DNA of 60,141 nucleotides from Adhaeribacter aerolatus (lineage in GTDB: Bacteria > Bacteroidota > Bacteroidia > Cytophagales > Hymenobacteraceae), in NCBI RefSeq assembly GCF_007991635.1, contig NZ_BJYS01000047.1, positions 1 through 60,141 of the forward strand, given 5' to 3'. Of the stretch, positions 53,801-60,141 are shown one piece after another. The notes beneath the pieces were generated by a model that saw only the letters and a list, made by a program, of their open reading frames with translations, made no database searches and was not told where the DNA came from. Each line of letters begins with the position of its first letter. The stretch's first letter is position 1. The translations under genes and the position numbers were made by a program.

Positions 53801-53970
53801 TACCTGGTGGGCAGGTAATGAGCTATGCCATGAAAGACGTGGTTTCTAAAAAGCAAATGGACAAATCGCTGATGCCAGCCAACCTGCAGCAAGGTATGTC
53901 GGAAAAGGATTTGGTAAACCTGGTAGAATATTTGGCTTCGCTCAAAAAAGTATCAACTGCCAAACAGTAA
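50884..53970 (+). CDS. PVC-type membrane-bound dehydrogenase with HEAT-like repeats and cytochrome c
   Basis: A 1028-residue protein. An N-terminal hydrophobic stretch (about 28-48) may anchor or export it. A beta-propeller dehydrogenase domain of the PVC/TIGR02604 type covers about 55-430 (M-D-I-D-A-K-G-R-V-W-V-T-E, D-V-D-G-D-G-K-A-D-K, repeated Ca-type D-x-D-G-D). HEAT-like helical repeats span about 440-850. A cytochrome c domain holds C900-N-V-C-H904 and a C-terminal V-E-Y-L-A-S-L. It likely oxidises a sugar or its keto form and feeds the haem. The same haem-plus-propeller plan recurs in the 35629 gene. Substrate unknown. Confidence 0.9.
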   Translation: MHNNFLKDLSARMPRITRHRLFKPGADITLAALMAVSVAFNPGKSLLAVADPETDGLETAAGLETKVFATAPMTLNLTNMDIDAKGRVWVTEAVNYRLQHNPENKGRPEGDRILILEDVDGDGKADKQKVFYQGKDVDAALGIAVLGNKVIVSASPNVFIFTDTDGDDKADKKELLFTGIGGVQHDHGMHTFTFGPDGKLYFNFGNEGKQIKDKNGNPIKDQAGNIVADNGKPYRQGMVFRCNPDGSEFEVLAHNFRNNYEVAVDSYGTLWQSDNDDDGNRGVRINYVLPYGNYGYQDEKTGAGWSAYRIGQETEIPLRHWHLNDPGVVPNLLQTGAGSPTGILIYEGKLLPAPFQNQMIHSDAGPNVVRAYPVTPDGAGYKAEILNIVKGVKDQWFRPSDVTVAPDGSLFIADWYDPGVGGHQQGEVQKGRVFRVAPPNTPYTVPKFDVSTAKGAVQALQSPNLETRYFAWTSLRQMDRKAEKELAKLWKNGESRQRARALWLLSKIAGRGPKYIDQALKDKESDIRITGLRAALQLKTDVTPILKMLAKDANPQVRREVAIALRYNKSAEAPAIWADLASQYNGKDKWYLEALGIASDLQADSFFAAWTAKGGGDITKAPDRDLIWRFRSAAALPKLAQIIQQTTNAAELPHYFRAFDFHETSAAKQQALLSLMDGNSPVQKEMTALALQASDKSVQKDAKFQAALKRTIEASRGTKQFTMLLEQHGLPEYNQELQALALTEPGSETSRAAARALAKAPGGTEVLAKAFNSKDPQIALGMITAVGNFENSQVKDLLQTTMLDTKRSLPVRQLALQKFGAGGSGEDRLVELVKNKKIPADLEETAANTLLRAWRPEIKEVAAIYFKKPTREGKPLSPIAQLAVMTGDAASGKAVFAQSCNVCHKVNNEGAWFGPELTEIGSKLPKQALYTAILHPDAGISFGYEGYTVKLKDGSQMVGIIASQTEDKLDLRLPGGQVMSYAMKDVVSKKQMDKSLMPANLQQGMSEKDLVNLVEYLASLKKVSTAKQ

Positions 53971-54051
53971 TCCGATCTGTTCGTAAGCTAATATGTCATT
54001 AATAATGAGTGAACATTAAATTGGATTAAAAGAAAGATATACAAGAGAAAG

Positions 54052-54110
54052 TAATGGAGGTGCCTGGGGCAGTTGTAAAAGTGAAGCAACTGCCCCAGGC
54101 ACCTCCATTA
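54052..54110. repeat. Perfect 24-base inverted repeat
   Basis: Arms 54052-54075 and 54087-54110 are exact complements (core TGGAGGTGCCTGGGGCAG) around an 11-base loop, 81 bases after the PVC gene. No T-run follows. The rest of the 548-base gap 53971-54518 holds the GC-hairpin listed next and nothing else. Confidence 0.85.
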
Positions 54111-54381
54111 AAGTAATATTAGCAGACCAAAAAAGTAAAAGGTTATCAGGTAATCATAAAAACTTATCTCACTACGCAGGGACATATAAACCTTATTGAG
54201 AGTTACTCCGGTAAAGAATAACTTATAATATTTTTACTATGCGAGTTTAATCAGACTTGTCGTTTTTCGTTTTATATTAAACAATCTAATTATTAGTATT
54301 ACTCCTCTTCATATTATACCAATTATTATTCATTACTGCGCTTGTGTTAAGCGTGTTAGTGGCTGATGGAGGAGCTAATTT

Positions 54382-54408
54382 CCCTCCTCGGAGGGGCTAG
54401 GGGTGGGT
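54382..54408. repeat. CCCTCC/GGAGGG hairpin with GGGGTGGG tail
   Basis: CCCTCC-TC-GGAGGG followed by GCTAGGGGTGGG. I recall this word as a frequent intergenic repeat in Bacteroidota genomes (not searched). It lies before the Dabb gene. Confidence 0.5.
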
Positions 54409-54518
54409 TTAACATCAGAGGAGGCTTAAAAACTGAGCTTACCAAAGCACAGCATTCCTTTAATATTGGTATTAATTTAAAAAGAAGAATATTAAATTAT
54501 TGCTTGTTAAAGTTTAGC

Positions 54519-54941
54519 ATGAGAGAAATTCTAATTAGTGTCTTAAGCATCTTTCTGTTATTGGCCTGTAACCAAAAAACATTTACTTCCGCTGCCACCC
54601 AGCAGGTCCCTGTTTCAAGTTTACCCGCAGAAGCCCGTATTCAGCGGATTGTTTGTTTTAAATTCAAAGCGGGTACCACCTCGGAAGCAATTCAGCAGCA
54701 CATGCGCGGCTTTGCTAATTTAAAAGACAGCATCTCCTATATTTTATCGTATCAGGCGGGCCCTACTGTTCTGGGAGACCTTACCGAAAAGCCGGAATAC
54801 GATGTAATGCATTACTGCACTTACCGCAACGAAGATGAAATAAAACTTTATTCGGTTCATCCCGTGCACCAGCGTTTTATAAAACAAAACAAAGCCATCT
54901 GGGAAAAAGTGCTGGTCATTAATTCCCAGGTTCGCCCCTGA
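54519..54941 (+). CDS. Dabb-domain lipoprotein
   Basis: A 140-residue lipoprotein. Lipobox L-L-L-A-C17, then a stress-responsive A/B-barrel (Dabb) domain: R-I-V-C-F-K-F-K-A-G-T-T, A-N-L-K-D-S-I, D-V-M-H-Y-C-T-Y-R-N-E-D-E-I-K-L-Y and H-P-V-H-Q-R-F. Dabb proteins dimerise; some bind or transform small molecules, here outside the cytoplasm. A longer ORF from 54366 is open but runs through a repeat and lacks the lipobox context, so the ATG at 54519 was chosen. Confidence 0.85.
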   Translation: MREILISVLSIFLLLACNQKTFTSAATQQVPVSSLPAEARIQRIVCFKFKAGTTSEAIQQHMRGFANLKDSISYILSYQAGPTVLGDLTEKPEYDVMHYCTYRNEDEIKLYSVHPVHQRFIKQNKAIWEKVLVINSQVRP

Positions 54942-55192
54942 TTTAACTGCCAGCCGCCGGGCGCTATAATTATTTAAACAATATTTTAACGGCAGATAAT
55001 CTTCCCGGATGTGAGGGCACGAAAATGATGTACACCTGCGGGGTGCCCACACCAGTACTACCTAATATCTTTCAGGAGGCAATTCTTTGCAGCTTGCTCT
55101 TACTAAGAAGTCCATTACTATTTTAACAAAACCCGCCACAATTAGCCATCCTTATTTATTTCCGCTAAGTAATATTCCTAATTTTGTTTCTG

Positions 55193-56257
55193 ATGCAATT
55201 TCGGAAATATTCAAGAGGTAAGGTTTACTGGCAAAGCTTAGTGGGCTTTTGGGTCTTAAGCTGTTTTTTTTACATGCCTGCCCTTGGGCAAAAACCATTA
55301 ACCAGATTCGAATACAGCCAACGGCACATGGGTACCCTGTTCCGGATAGTGCTGTATGCGCCAGATTCAACCAAGGCGGGCCAGGCGGCAAGGGATGCTT
55401 TTAACCGGGTAGCCCAATTAAACCAAATTCTCAGCGATTACGAACAAAATAGCGAACTCAACCAACTTTGCCGCACGGCCGGTACCGGCCAGTGGGTACC
55501 CGTTAGTAAAGATTTATGGTTTGTGTTGAAAAAATCGGTAGAAGTATCGGAGCGGACGAAAGGCGCTTTTGATGTAACCGTTGGGCCTTACGTGCAGTTG
55601 TGGCGCCGGGCCCGGAGGCAAGGGCAATTGCCTACGTCCGAAGTGCTGGCCCAAGCCCGAAAAACGGTGGGTTACCAGCACCTGAAACTAAATAAAAAAG
55701 CAAAAACCGTGCAGTTAGCCGTGCCGGATATGCATTTGGATATGGGGGCGATTGGCAAAGGCTATGCCGTAGACGAAGCCCTGAAAATATTAAGAAAGCA
55801 CGGCATTAAATCGGCACTGGTAGATGGCGGCGGCAATATTGTGGTGAGCCGCCCGCCGCCTGGCACCAAAGGCTGGGCAGTAAGCCTGGGCATTACGGCT
55901 CCCTCCGACACTACCCAACAGTTAAAGTTACTGCTAAAACACCAAGGGGTAGCTACTTCCGGCGATTTATACCAGTACCTGGTTCTGGACGGGGTTCGTT
56001 ATTCTCATATTCTCAACCCTTTTACCGGCCTGGGACTTACCGACCAGAGCCGTGTTACCATTGTCGCCCGCGACGGCCTTACCGCCGATTGGCTTTCTAC
56101 GGCCGTTAGTGTACTTGGCCCAACCGACGGTTTGGCGCTGGCCGATAAAACACCAGGTGCGGCGGCTTCTTTTATCCGGCAGGAAAAAGACCATACCCGC
56201 CAATGGCTTTCCCGACGATTCAAAAAACTCAACACTTCACTTTTAAGTACGGAATAA
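55193..56257 (+). CDS. apbE: FAD:protein FMN transferase ApbE
   Basis: A 354-residue enzyme that attaches FMN to threonine residues of exported flavoproteins. N-terminal signal peptide (...MPALGQ, about residue 30), then H-M-G-T-L-F-R-I (FAD pocket), F-D-V-T-V-G-P, L-D-M-G-A-I-G-K-G-Y-A-V-D, V-D-G-G-G-N and T-S-G-D-L-Y. ATG at 55193 was chosen over TTG at 55184. Which protein it flavinylates is unclear; no flavoprotein is adjacent. Confidence 0.93.
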   Translation: MQFRKYSRGKVYWQSLVGFWVLSCFFYMPALGQKPLTRFEYSQRHMGTLFRIVLYAPDSTKAGQAARDAFNRVAQLNQILSDYEQNSELNQLCRTAGTGQWVPVSKDLWFVLKKSVEVSERTKGAFDVTVGPYVQLWRRARRQGQLPTSEVLAQARKTVGYQHLKLNKKAKTVQLAVPDMHLDMGAIGKGYAVDEALKILRKHGIKSALVDGGGNIVVSRPPPGTKGWAVSLGITAPSDTTQQLKLLLKHQGVATSGDLYQYLVLDGVRYSHILNPFTGLGLTDQSRVTIVARDGLTADWLSTAVSVLGPTDGLALADKTPGAAASFIRQEKDHTRQWLSRRFKKLNTSLLSTE

Positions 56258-56454
56258 ATATAGCTCCTACATTCCCGTTATCGCTTTAATTCTGCCGTTT
56301 CCGGCTTAAACCATTCAAGGCACATTTTGGGGTATTCACCGGCTTAATTCGGGCAACCGCCCATTTAAAATTGAATGCCGGTAACAACTATTCTAATTTG
56401 AGCCCTGATAAAACACTTGGCCTGGATGATGGTCCGAATGGTAATGTTTGCTAC

Positions 56455-56490
56455 TGTCCGCTTTTGTATGTTGCTACGCAAAAGCGAACA
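56455..56490. promoter_or_regulatory. Inverted CAAAAGCGAACA pair upstream of the TonB receptor
   Basis: TGTCCGCTTTTG (56455-56466) faces CAAAAGCGAACA (56479-56490), the same word as the tandem sites at 16295-16328, here inverted and 24 bases apart centre to centre. No TGGCAT follows. It may bind the same activator. The rest of the 445-base gap 56258-56702 is plain. Confidence 0.45.
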
Positions 56491-56702
56491 CTTAAGCAAT
56501 TAGCATAACCGGAGATAATTAATCCGGAAAAACATAAGAAAAAAATACACTATCCAATAAGCTACTCGTTTACAATTATTTAAAGACCAAAGGTAGCTGC
56601 TATTATATTTTATACCGTAGTTTGGTCAGGTTATTGCTTCATTACCCTTGTTCTATATATTAAAGCTGGATATTATGTTCGATATAAACTTTCACCTGTT
56701 CC

Positions 56703-59051
56703 ATGACGAGAATTTCTCTGATTATACTGCTGCTGATCAGCAGCCAGCTGCCTCTGTTAGCCCAGAACAAGTACACCATCAGCGGCTACGTCCGGGAGAA
56801 AGGGAGTCAGGAATCGCTCATCGGGGTGAGTGTGTACCGGCCCGGCACCAGCGTGGGGACGGCTTCGAACACCTACGGCTTTTATTCACTTACCCTTCCT
56901 GCTGCCGACTCGGTTGAGTTAGCCTTTTCGTACGTGGGCTACCGGCCCGAAATCCGGCGGATTAAACTCCGACAAAACACCGAATTAAATATAGAACTGG
57001 AGCCCAATGCGGTGCTGCAGGAAGTAAAAATTGTGGGCACGGAGCAACGCGAAAAAGTAAGCGAAGCGGTGCAAATGAGCAATATTGAGGTACCGGTAGC
57101 GCAAATTAAAAATATTCCGGCCCTGCTCGGCGAAAAAGACGTAATGAAAGTGCTTCAGCTGATGCCTGGCGTGCAGAAGGGCAGCGAAGGCAACAGCGGC
57201 ATTTACGTACGCGGCGGTGGCCCCGACCAAAACCTGATTATCCTGGATGATGCCACCGTTTACAACGCCTCTCATTTATTTGGCTTCTTCTCTTTGTTTA
57301 ACGGCGATGCGCTAAAAAGCGTGGAAATGACCAAAGGCGGTTTTCCAGCCCGCTATGGTGGTCGCTTGTCGTCGGTGATTGAGCTGAACATGAAAGACGG
57401 CAACAAAGAAGAAGTACACGGCGAAGGCGGCATCGGGCTCATTTCGTCGCGGTTAACCGTAGAAGGCCCTTTAAAGAAAGGCATTTCTTCTTTCCTGGTA
57501 TCGGGCCGCCGCACCTACGCCGATTTGCTGATTCGCCCATTTTTACCGAAAGAAGCCAAAGCGGGTTATTATTTCTACGACCTCAACACCAAAGTTAACT
57601 ACGATTTTGGCCGGAAAAACAAATTATATATAAGCGGCTATTTTGGCCAGGACCGCTTTTATTTGCGCGAAAAATTTGATGATGGCGATCGCACGCGCAC
57701 GGGTATTGACTGGGGCAACGCCACCGGCACCTTGCGCTGGAACCATTTATTTAACGATCGCTTATTTGCCAATGCCTCCCTGATTTACAGCCAGTACCAG
57801 TTTAATATTTTTTCGGAAGAACAAAACCGCTCAAATGAAGAATTCAAACTCGATTATTTGTCGGGCATCCGCGATATTGGCCTAAAATACGATTTAGATT
57901 ATTTGCCTAACCCGGAGCATTCTATCCGGATTGGTGTACTGAGCACTTACCACCGCTTTAAGCCCAGCGCATTGGTAGTTAAGGATTCCGATATAAATAA
58001 ATTCGTGCGGGAAGTCTCAAATATTGATGTATCCGAAACCGGCGTGTACGTTGAAGATACTTACCGGCCTTTTCCGCAATTGCGCCTGAACGCCGGCATC
58101 CGGTTGAGTCATTTCGGCGTGAAAGGCAAATCTTACTTTAGGCCCGAGCCCCGCTTAGGCGTGAGTTACCGATTATTCGAAGATTTATCGCTGAAAGCCT
58201 CTTACGCCACCATGAACCAGTTTGTGCACCTGCTGAGTAATACCGGCATTGGCTTACCCACCGATTTATGGGTACCTTCCACGAAACGGATTGCTCCGCA
58301 GCGTTCGCAGCAAGTAGCGCTGGGCGTAGCCAAAGATTTCCCGAAGCAGAATCTTTCTTTAACGGTGGAAGGCTATTACAAGAAATCAGATAATATTATC
58401 GGGTACAAAGAGGGAGCCAGCTTCCTGCTCATCGACGATGCCGAATCGGCGGAAACGGTAAACTGGGAAAACAATATTACGGCAGGCCAGGGTTGGTCGT
58501 ATGGCGCGGAGTTTTTATTGCAACGCAAAATAGGCAAGTTCTCGGGCTGGGTGGGCTACACGCTCTCCTGGACCCAGTTACAGTTCGATTCGCTCAACTT
58601 CGGTAAAAAATATTACGCCCGCTATGATCGCCGCCACGATATTTCGGTGGTAGGTATTTACCAGCCTTCTTCGCGCATTACCTTATCGGGTACCTGGGTT
58701 TACGGCACCGGCAACGCCATAACCATGCCCCGGAATACTTATACCGCCCCTACGCACGAACCCAACAGCCGCTTCCAGAACGGCCAGTACGTTACCGAGT
58801 ACGGCGATAAAAACAGCTTCCGGATGGCCGCTTACCACCGGTTTGATATTGGTATTCAGTTTCACAAGAAAAAACGCTGGGGCGAACGTACCTGGGAAAT
58901 CAGTGCTTACAACCTGTACAGCCGCAAGAACCCGTTCTTTTATTACCTCGACTCAGAATACCAGCCGAACGATAATTCTACCGTTACCAAAGTAAAACAA
59001 ACTTCCTTGTTCCCAATCATTCCATCGGTGAGTTACAGTTTTAAGTTTTAG
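56703..59051 (+). CDS. TonB-dependent receptor with carboxypeptidase-like front domain
   Basis: A 782-residue outer-membrane receptor. Signal peptide 1-20 (...PLLAQ), a carboxypeptidase-D-like domain (about 22-105: I-S-G-Y-V-R-E-K-G-S-Q-E-S-L-I-G-V), a plug (about 115-235: G-I-Y-V-R-G-G-G-P-D-Q-N-L-I-I-L-D-D) and a barrel ending S-V-S-Y-S-F-K-F. It is shorter than SusC-type porters and paired with a DUF4249 gene 12 bases on, a common Bacteroidota two-gene set of unknown cargo, perhaps a siderophore or peptide. Confidence 0.94.
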   Translation: MTRISLIILLLISSQLPLLAQNKYTISGYVREKGSQESLIGVSVYRPGTSVGTASNTYGFYSLTLPAADSVELAFSYVGYRPEIRRIKLRQNTELNIELEPNAVLQEVKIVGTEQREKVSEAVQMSNIEVPVAQIKNIPALLGEKDVMKVLQLMPGVQKGSEGNSGIYVRGGGPDQNLIILDDATVYNASHLFGFFSLFNGDALKSVEMTKGGFPARYGGRLSSVIELNMKDGNKEEVHGEGGIGLISSRLTVEGPLKKGISSFLVSGRRTYADLLIRPFLPKEAKAGYYFYDLNTKVNYDFGRKNKLYISGYFGQDRFYLREKFDDGDRTRTGIDWGNATGTLRWNHLFNDRLFANASLIYSQYQFNIFSEEQNRSNEEFKLDYLSGIRDIGLKYDLDYLPNPEHSIRIGVLSTYHRFKPSALVVKDSDINKFVREVSNIDVSETGVYVEDTYRPFPQLRLNAGIRLSHFGVKGKSYFRPEPRLGVSYRLFEDLSLKASYATMNQFVHLLSNTGIGLPTDLWVPSTKRIAPQRSQQVALGVAKDFPKQNLSLTVEGYYKKSDNIIGYKEGASFLLIDDAESAETVNWENNITAGQGWSYGAEFLLQRKIGKFSGWVGYTLSWTQLQFDSLNFGKKYYARYDRRHDISVVGIYQPSSRITLSGTWVYGTGNAITMPRNTYTAPTHEPNSRFQNGQYVTEYGDKNSFRMAAYHRFDIGIQFHKKKRWGERTWEISAYNLYSRKNPFFYYLDSEYQPNDNSTVTKVKQTSLFPIIPSVSYSFKF

Positions 59052-59063
59052 GAACCGCTAAAC

Positions 59064-59969
59064 ATGAAAATACAGAATATTTATAAGCTGTTTTATTTAG
59101 GACTGATATTGGGCTTGGGGTCTTGCGAAACAGATGTTACAAAAGATGTAAATATTGATACTACGCCTAAGCTAGCTGTGGTCTCTTTTATTTCGCCACA
59201 GGATACGGTGCTGTTGGTTAATTTACAGAAAACGCAGCCGGCCGTGGGTAAAGGCATGTCGCGCGAGGAAGCCCGCGTACCAAATGCCACGGTGCAATTA
59301 TCGGATGGAACCAAAACCGTAAGCTTACGCTACGAACCTACGCCTGATGTATACCGGGTAAGCGCCTCTAAATTACCTGTATTAGCGGGTAAGACTTACT
59401 CCCTAACCGTTTCGGCTCCTGGCGGTTATGCCGTGTCGGGTTCCTGCACTGTACCCCGCACCGAAGGGGTACAAATAACCGATATGGCTGTTTCGCCCAA
59501 AGCTTTAGATAATCCCGGTGGGCCTGCTTCCGTGGAGGTATTCACGTTTAAATGGCAAGATGCAGCCGGTCAACCCAATTATTACCGTACACTGGCTGGT
59601 ACCCGCGAAAGCCGCGACCCCATGAACCCCAACGGTCCGCCCCGCATAGAGCCTTTTGCCTTTAATAGCTGGAACGACAAAAACAAAAATTTATACTCCG
59701 ACGAAAAAACGGATGGCGGCTTATTCTCCTCCGGCGAAGGCAGCTCGCAGCTACATACACCCCAGCCGCCGCCAAAACCTTACTGGCTCTATGCTACCCT
59801 GGCCGTCACCGATCAGCATTATTACCGCTATCACCGCTCGGTTTACCAGCAAGCAGACACCGATGGTAACCCTTTTGCCGAACCAACCTTAATTTACACC
59901 AACCTGCAAGGCGGCTTGGGCGTGTTTGCTGCCTACAACGAGGTAAAAGGCTCTAAAAGAGTAGAGTAA
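59064..59969 (+). CDS. DUF4249 lipoprotein
   Basis: A 301-residue lipoprotein (lipobox L-G-S-C21) with the DUF4249 plan: N-terminal K-L-A-V-V-S-F-I-S-P-Q-D-T-V, a first beta-rich domain with V-P-N-A-T-V-Q-L-S-D-G, then F-K-W-Q-D-A-A-G-Q-P-N-Y-Y-R and N-L-Q-G-G-L-G-V-F-A-A-Y-N near the end. It is probably the extracellular partner of the TonB receptor. Function unproven. Confidence 0.92.
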   Translation: MKIQNIYKLFYLGLILGLGSCETDVTKDVNIDTTPKLAVVSFISPQDTVLLVNLQKTQPAVGKGMSREEARVPNATVQLSDGTKTVSLRYEPTPDVYRVSASKLPVLAGKTYSLTVSAPGGYAVSGSCTVPRTEGVQITDMAVSPKALDNPGGPASVEVFTFKWQDAAGQPNYYRTLAGTRESRDPMNPNGPPRIEPFAFNSWNDKNKNLYSDEKTDGGLFSSGEGSSQLHTPQPPPKPYWLYATLAVTDQHYYRYHRSVYQQADTDGNPFAEPTLIYTNLQGGLGVFAAYNEVKGSKRVE

Positions 59970-59995
59970 TTAAATAGCTTTTCTACAAATAAAAG

Positions 59996-60026
59996 GGCCC
60001 GCCTGAACTAACAGACGGGCCATTTT
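59996..60026 (+). terminator. Terminator after the DUF4249 gene
   Basis: GGCCCGCCTG pairs with CAGACGGGCC (one G-U) around a 6-base loop, followed by ATTTTATTATTTT, 26 bases after the stop. Confidence 0.8.
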
Positions 60027-60102
60027 ATTATTTTGAATAGATTATAAACTGGTGTGACGCGAAATTTTCTTGTGAACAGTTGTTTGTCTAAGAAATCCAT
60101 CC

Positions 60103-60141
60103 CTGTCATTCAGGAGGCAACTATTTGGCTGCCTACTACAT
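60103..60141. repeat. TGTCATTCAGGAGG palindromic repeat, copy 3, cut by window end
   Basis: The left arm CTGTCATTCAGGAGGCAACT and most of the loop (TTTGGC...CTACT) are present; the right arm would lie past the window edge. It matches copies 1 and 2 in the arm core and loop words. Confidence 0.8.

Noticed and set aside
54366-54518. N-terminal extension of the Dabb protein
   Set aside because: It runs through a repeat-like hairpin region and would bury the lipobox; the ATG at 54519 gives a normal lipoprotein start.

Overview
The window reads as a chromosomal segment of a Bacteroidota bacterium. A Cytophagales/Hymenobacteraceae-type genome (Adhaeribacter-like) is my best guess. The support is a SusC/SusD pair, a TonB receptor paired with a DUF4249 lipoprotein, the rpmB / rpmG / DUF4295 / ftsY neighbourhood, a DUF5522 mini-protein, promoters of the TTTG-N19-TAnnTTTG type, and many short palindromic intergenic repeats. 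The species assignment is inference. No rRNA, tRNA, CRISPR array, insertion sequence or complete prophage was seen.

Layout. 1-4.1 kb holds a VOC protein, a GAF protein and an orphan FtsX-type ABC permease. 4.4-11.8 kb is the most unusual part: a tightly packed plus-strand cluster of two low-complexity EFG(N/Q)E-repeat, glycine-zipper paralogues, a predicted zinc metallopeptidase (HEVGHQ), a 711-residue protein of no recognised family, a divergent PLP enzyme of the BioF/KBL type and a nucleotide-deaminase-fold protein (HAE...PCGNC). I could not match this set to any characterised system. An M20 peptidase and an amidohydrolase follow at 11.9-14.3 kb. 14.6-20.5 kb holds a sigma-54 activator with an altered GAFTGA loop (GAFTNA), a second FtsX permease and a TolC-type outer-membrane protein. 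Both permease genes have the same upstream layout: tandem CGAACAA-type sites, then TGGCAT at 114-117 bases before the ATG. This suggests that the local activator controls both.

20.7-26.6 kb is housekeeping: ftsY, DUF4295, rpmG, rpmB, rocD and hemB, with an opposite-strand glycosyltransferase sitting between rpmG and rpmB. 27-31.3 kb holds a secreted alpha/beta hydrolase and two genes that look like eboE and eboF of the ebo metabolite-traffic cluster, without eboA-D. 31.4-32.7 kb holds two small membrane proteins.

33.1-54 kb looks like a sugar-oxidation and 3-keto-glycoside style locus. It has an MFS transporter, a secreted DUF1080 protein, a giant ThuA/PQQ-type dehydrogenase/PKD/cytochrome c protein, two TIM-barrel isomerase-like proteins, two Gfo/Idh/MocA oxidoreductases, SusC/SusD and a PVC-type cytochrome c protein with HEAT-like repeats. 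An AT-rich Mrr-type restriction endonuclease gene interrupts it at 39.3-40.2 kb. A palindromic TTGTAAA..TTACAAT site lies upstream of both susC and the 49.9-kb gene, a candidate shared operator. 54.5-60 kb holds a Dabb lipoprotein, ApbE, and a TonB-dependent receptor with its DUF4249 partner. A 19-base-arm palindrome family (TGTCATTCAGGAGG...) occurs at 41.4 and 42.8 kb, with a third copy cut by the window end.
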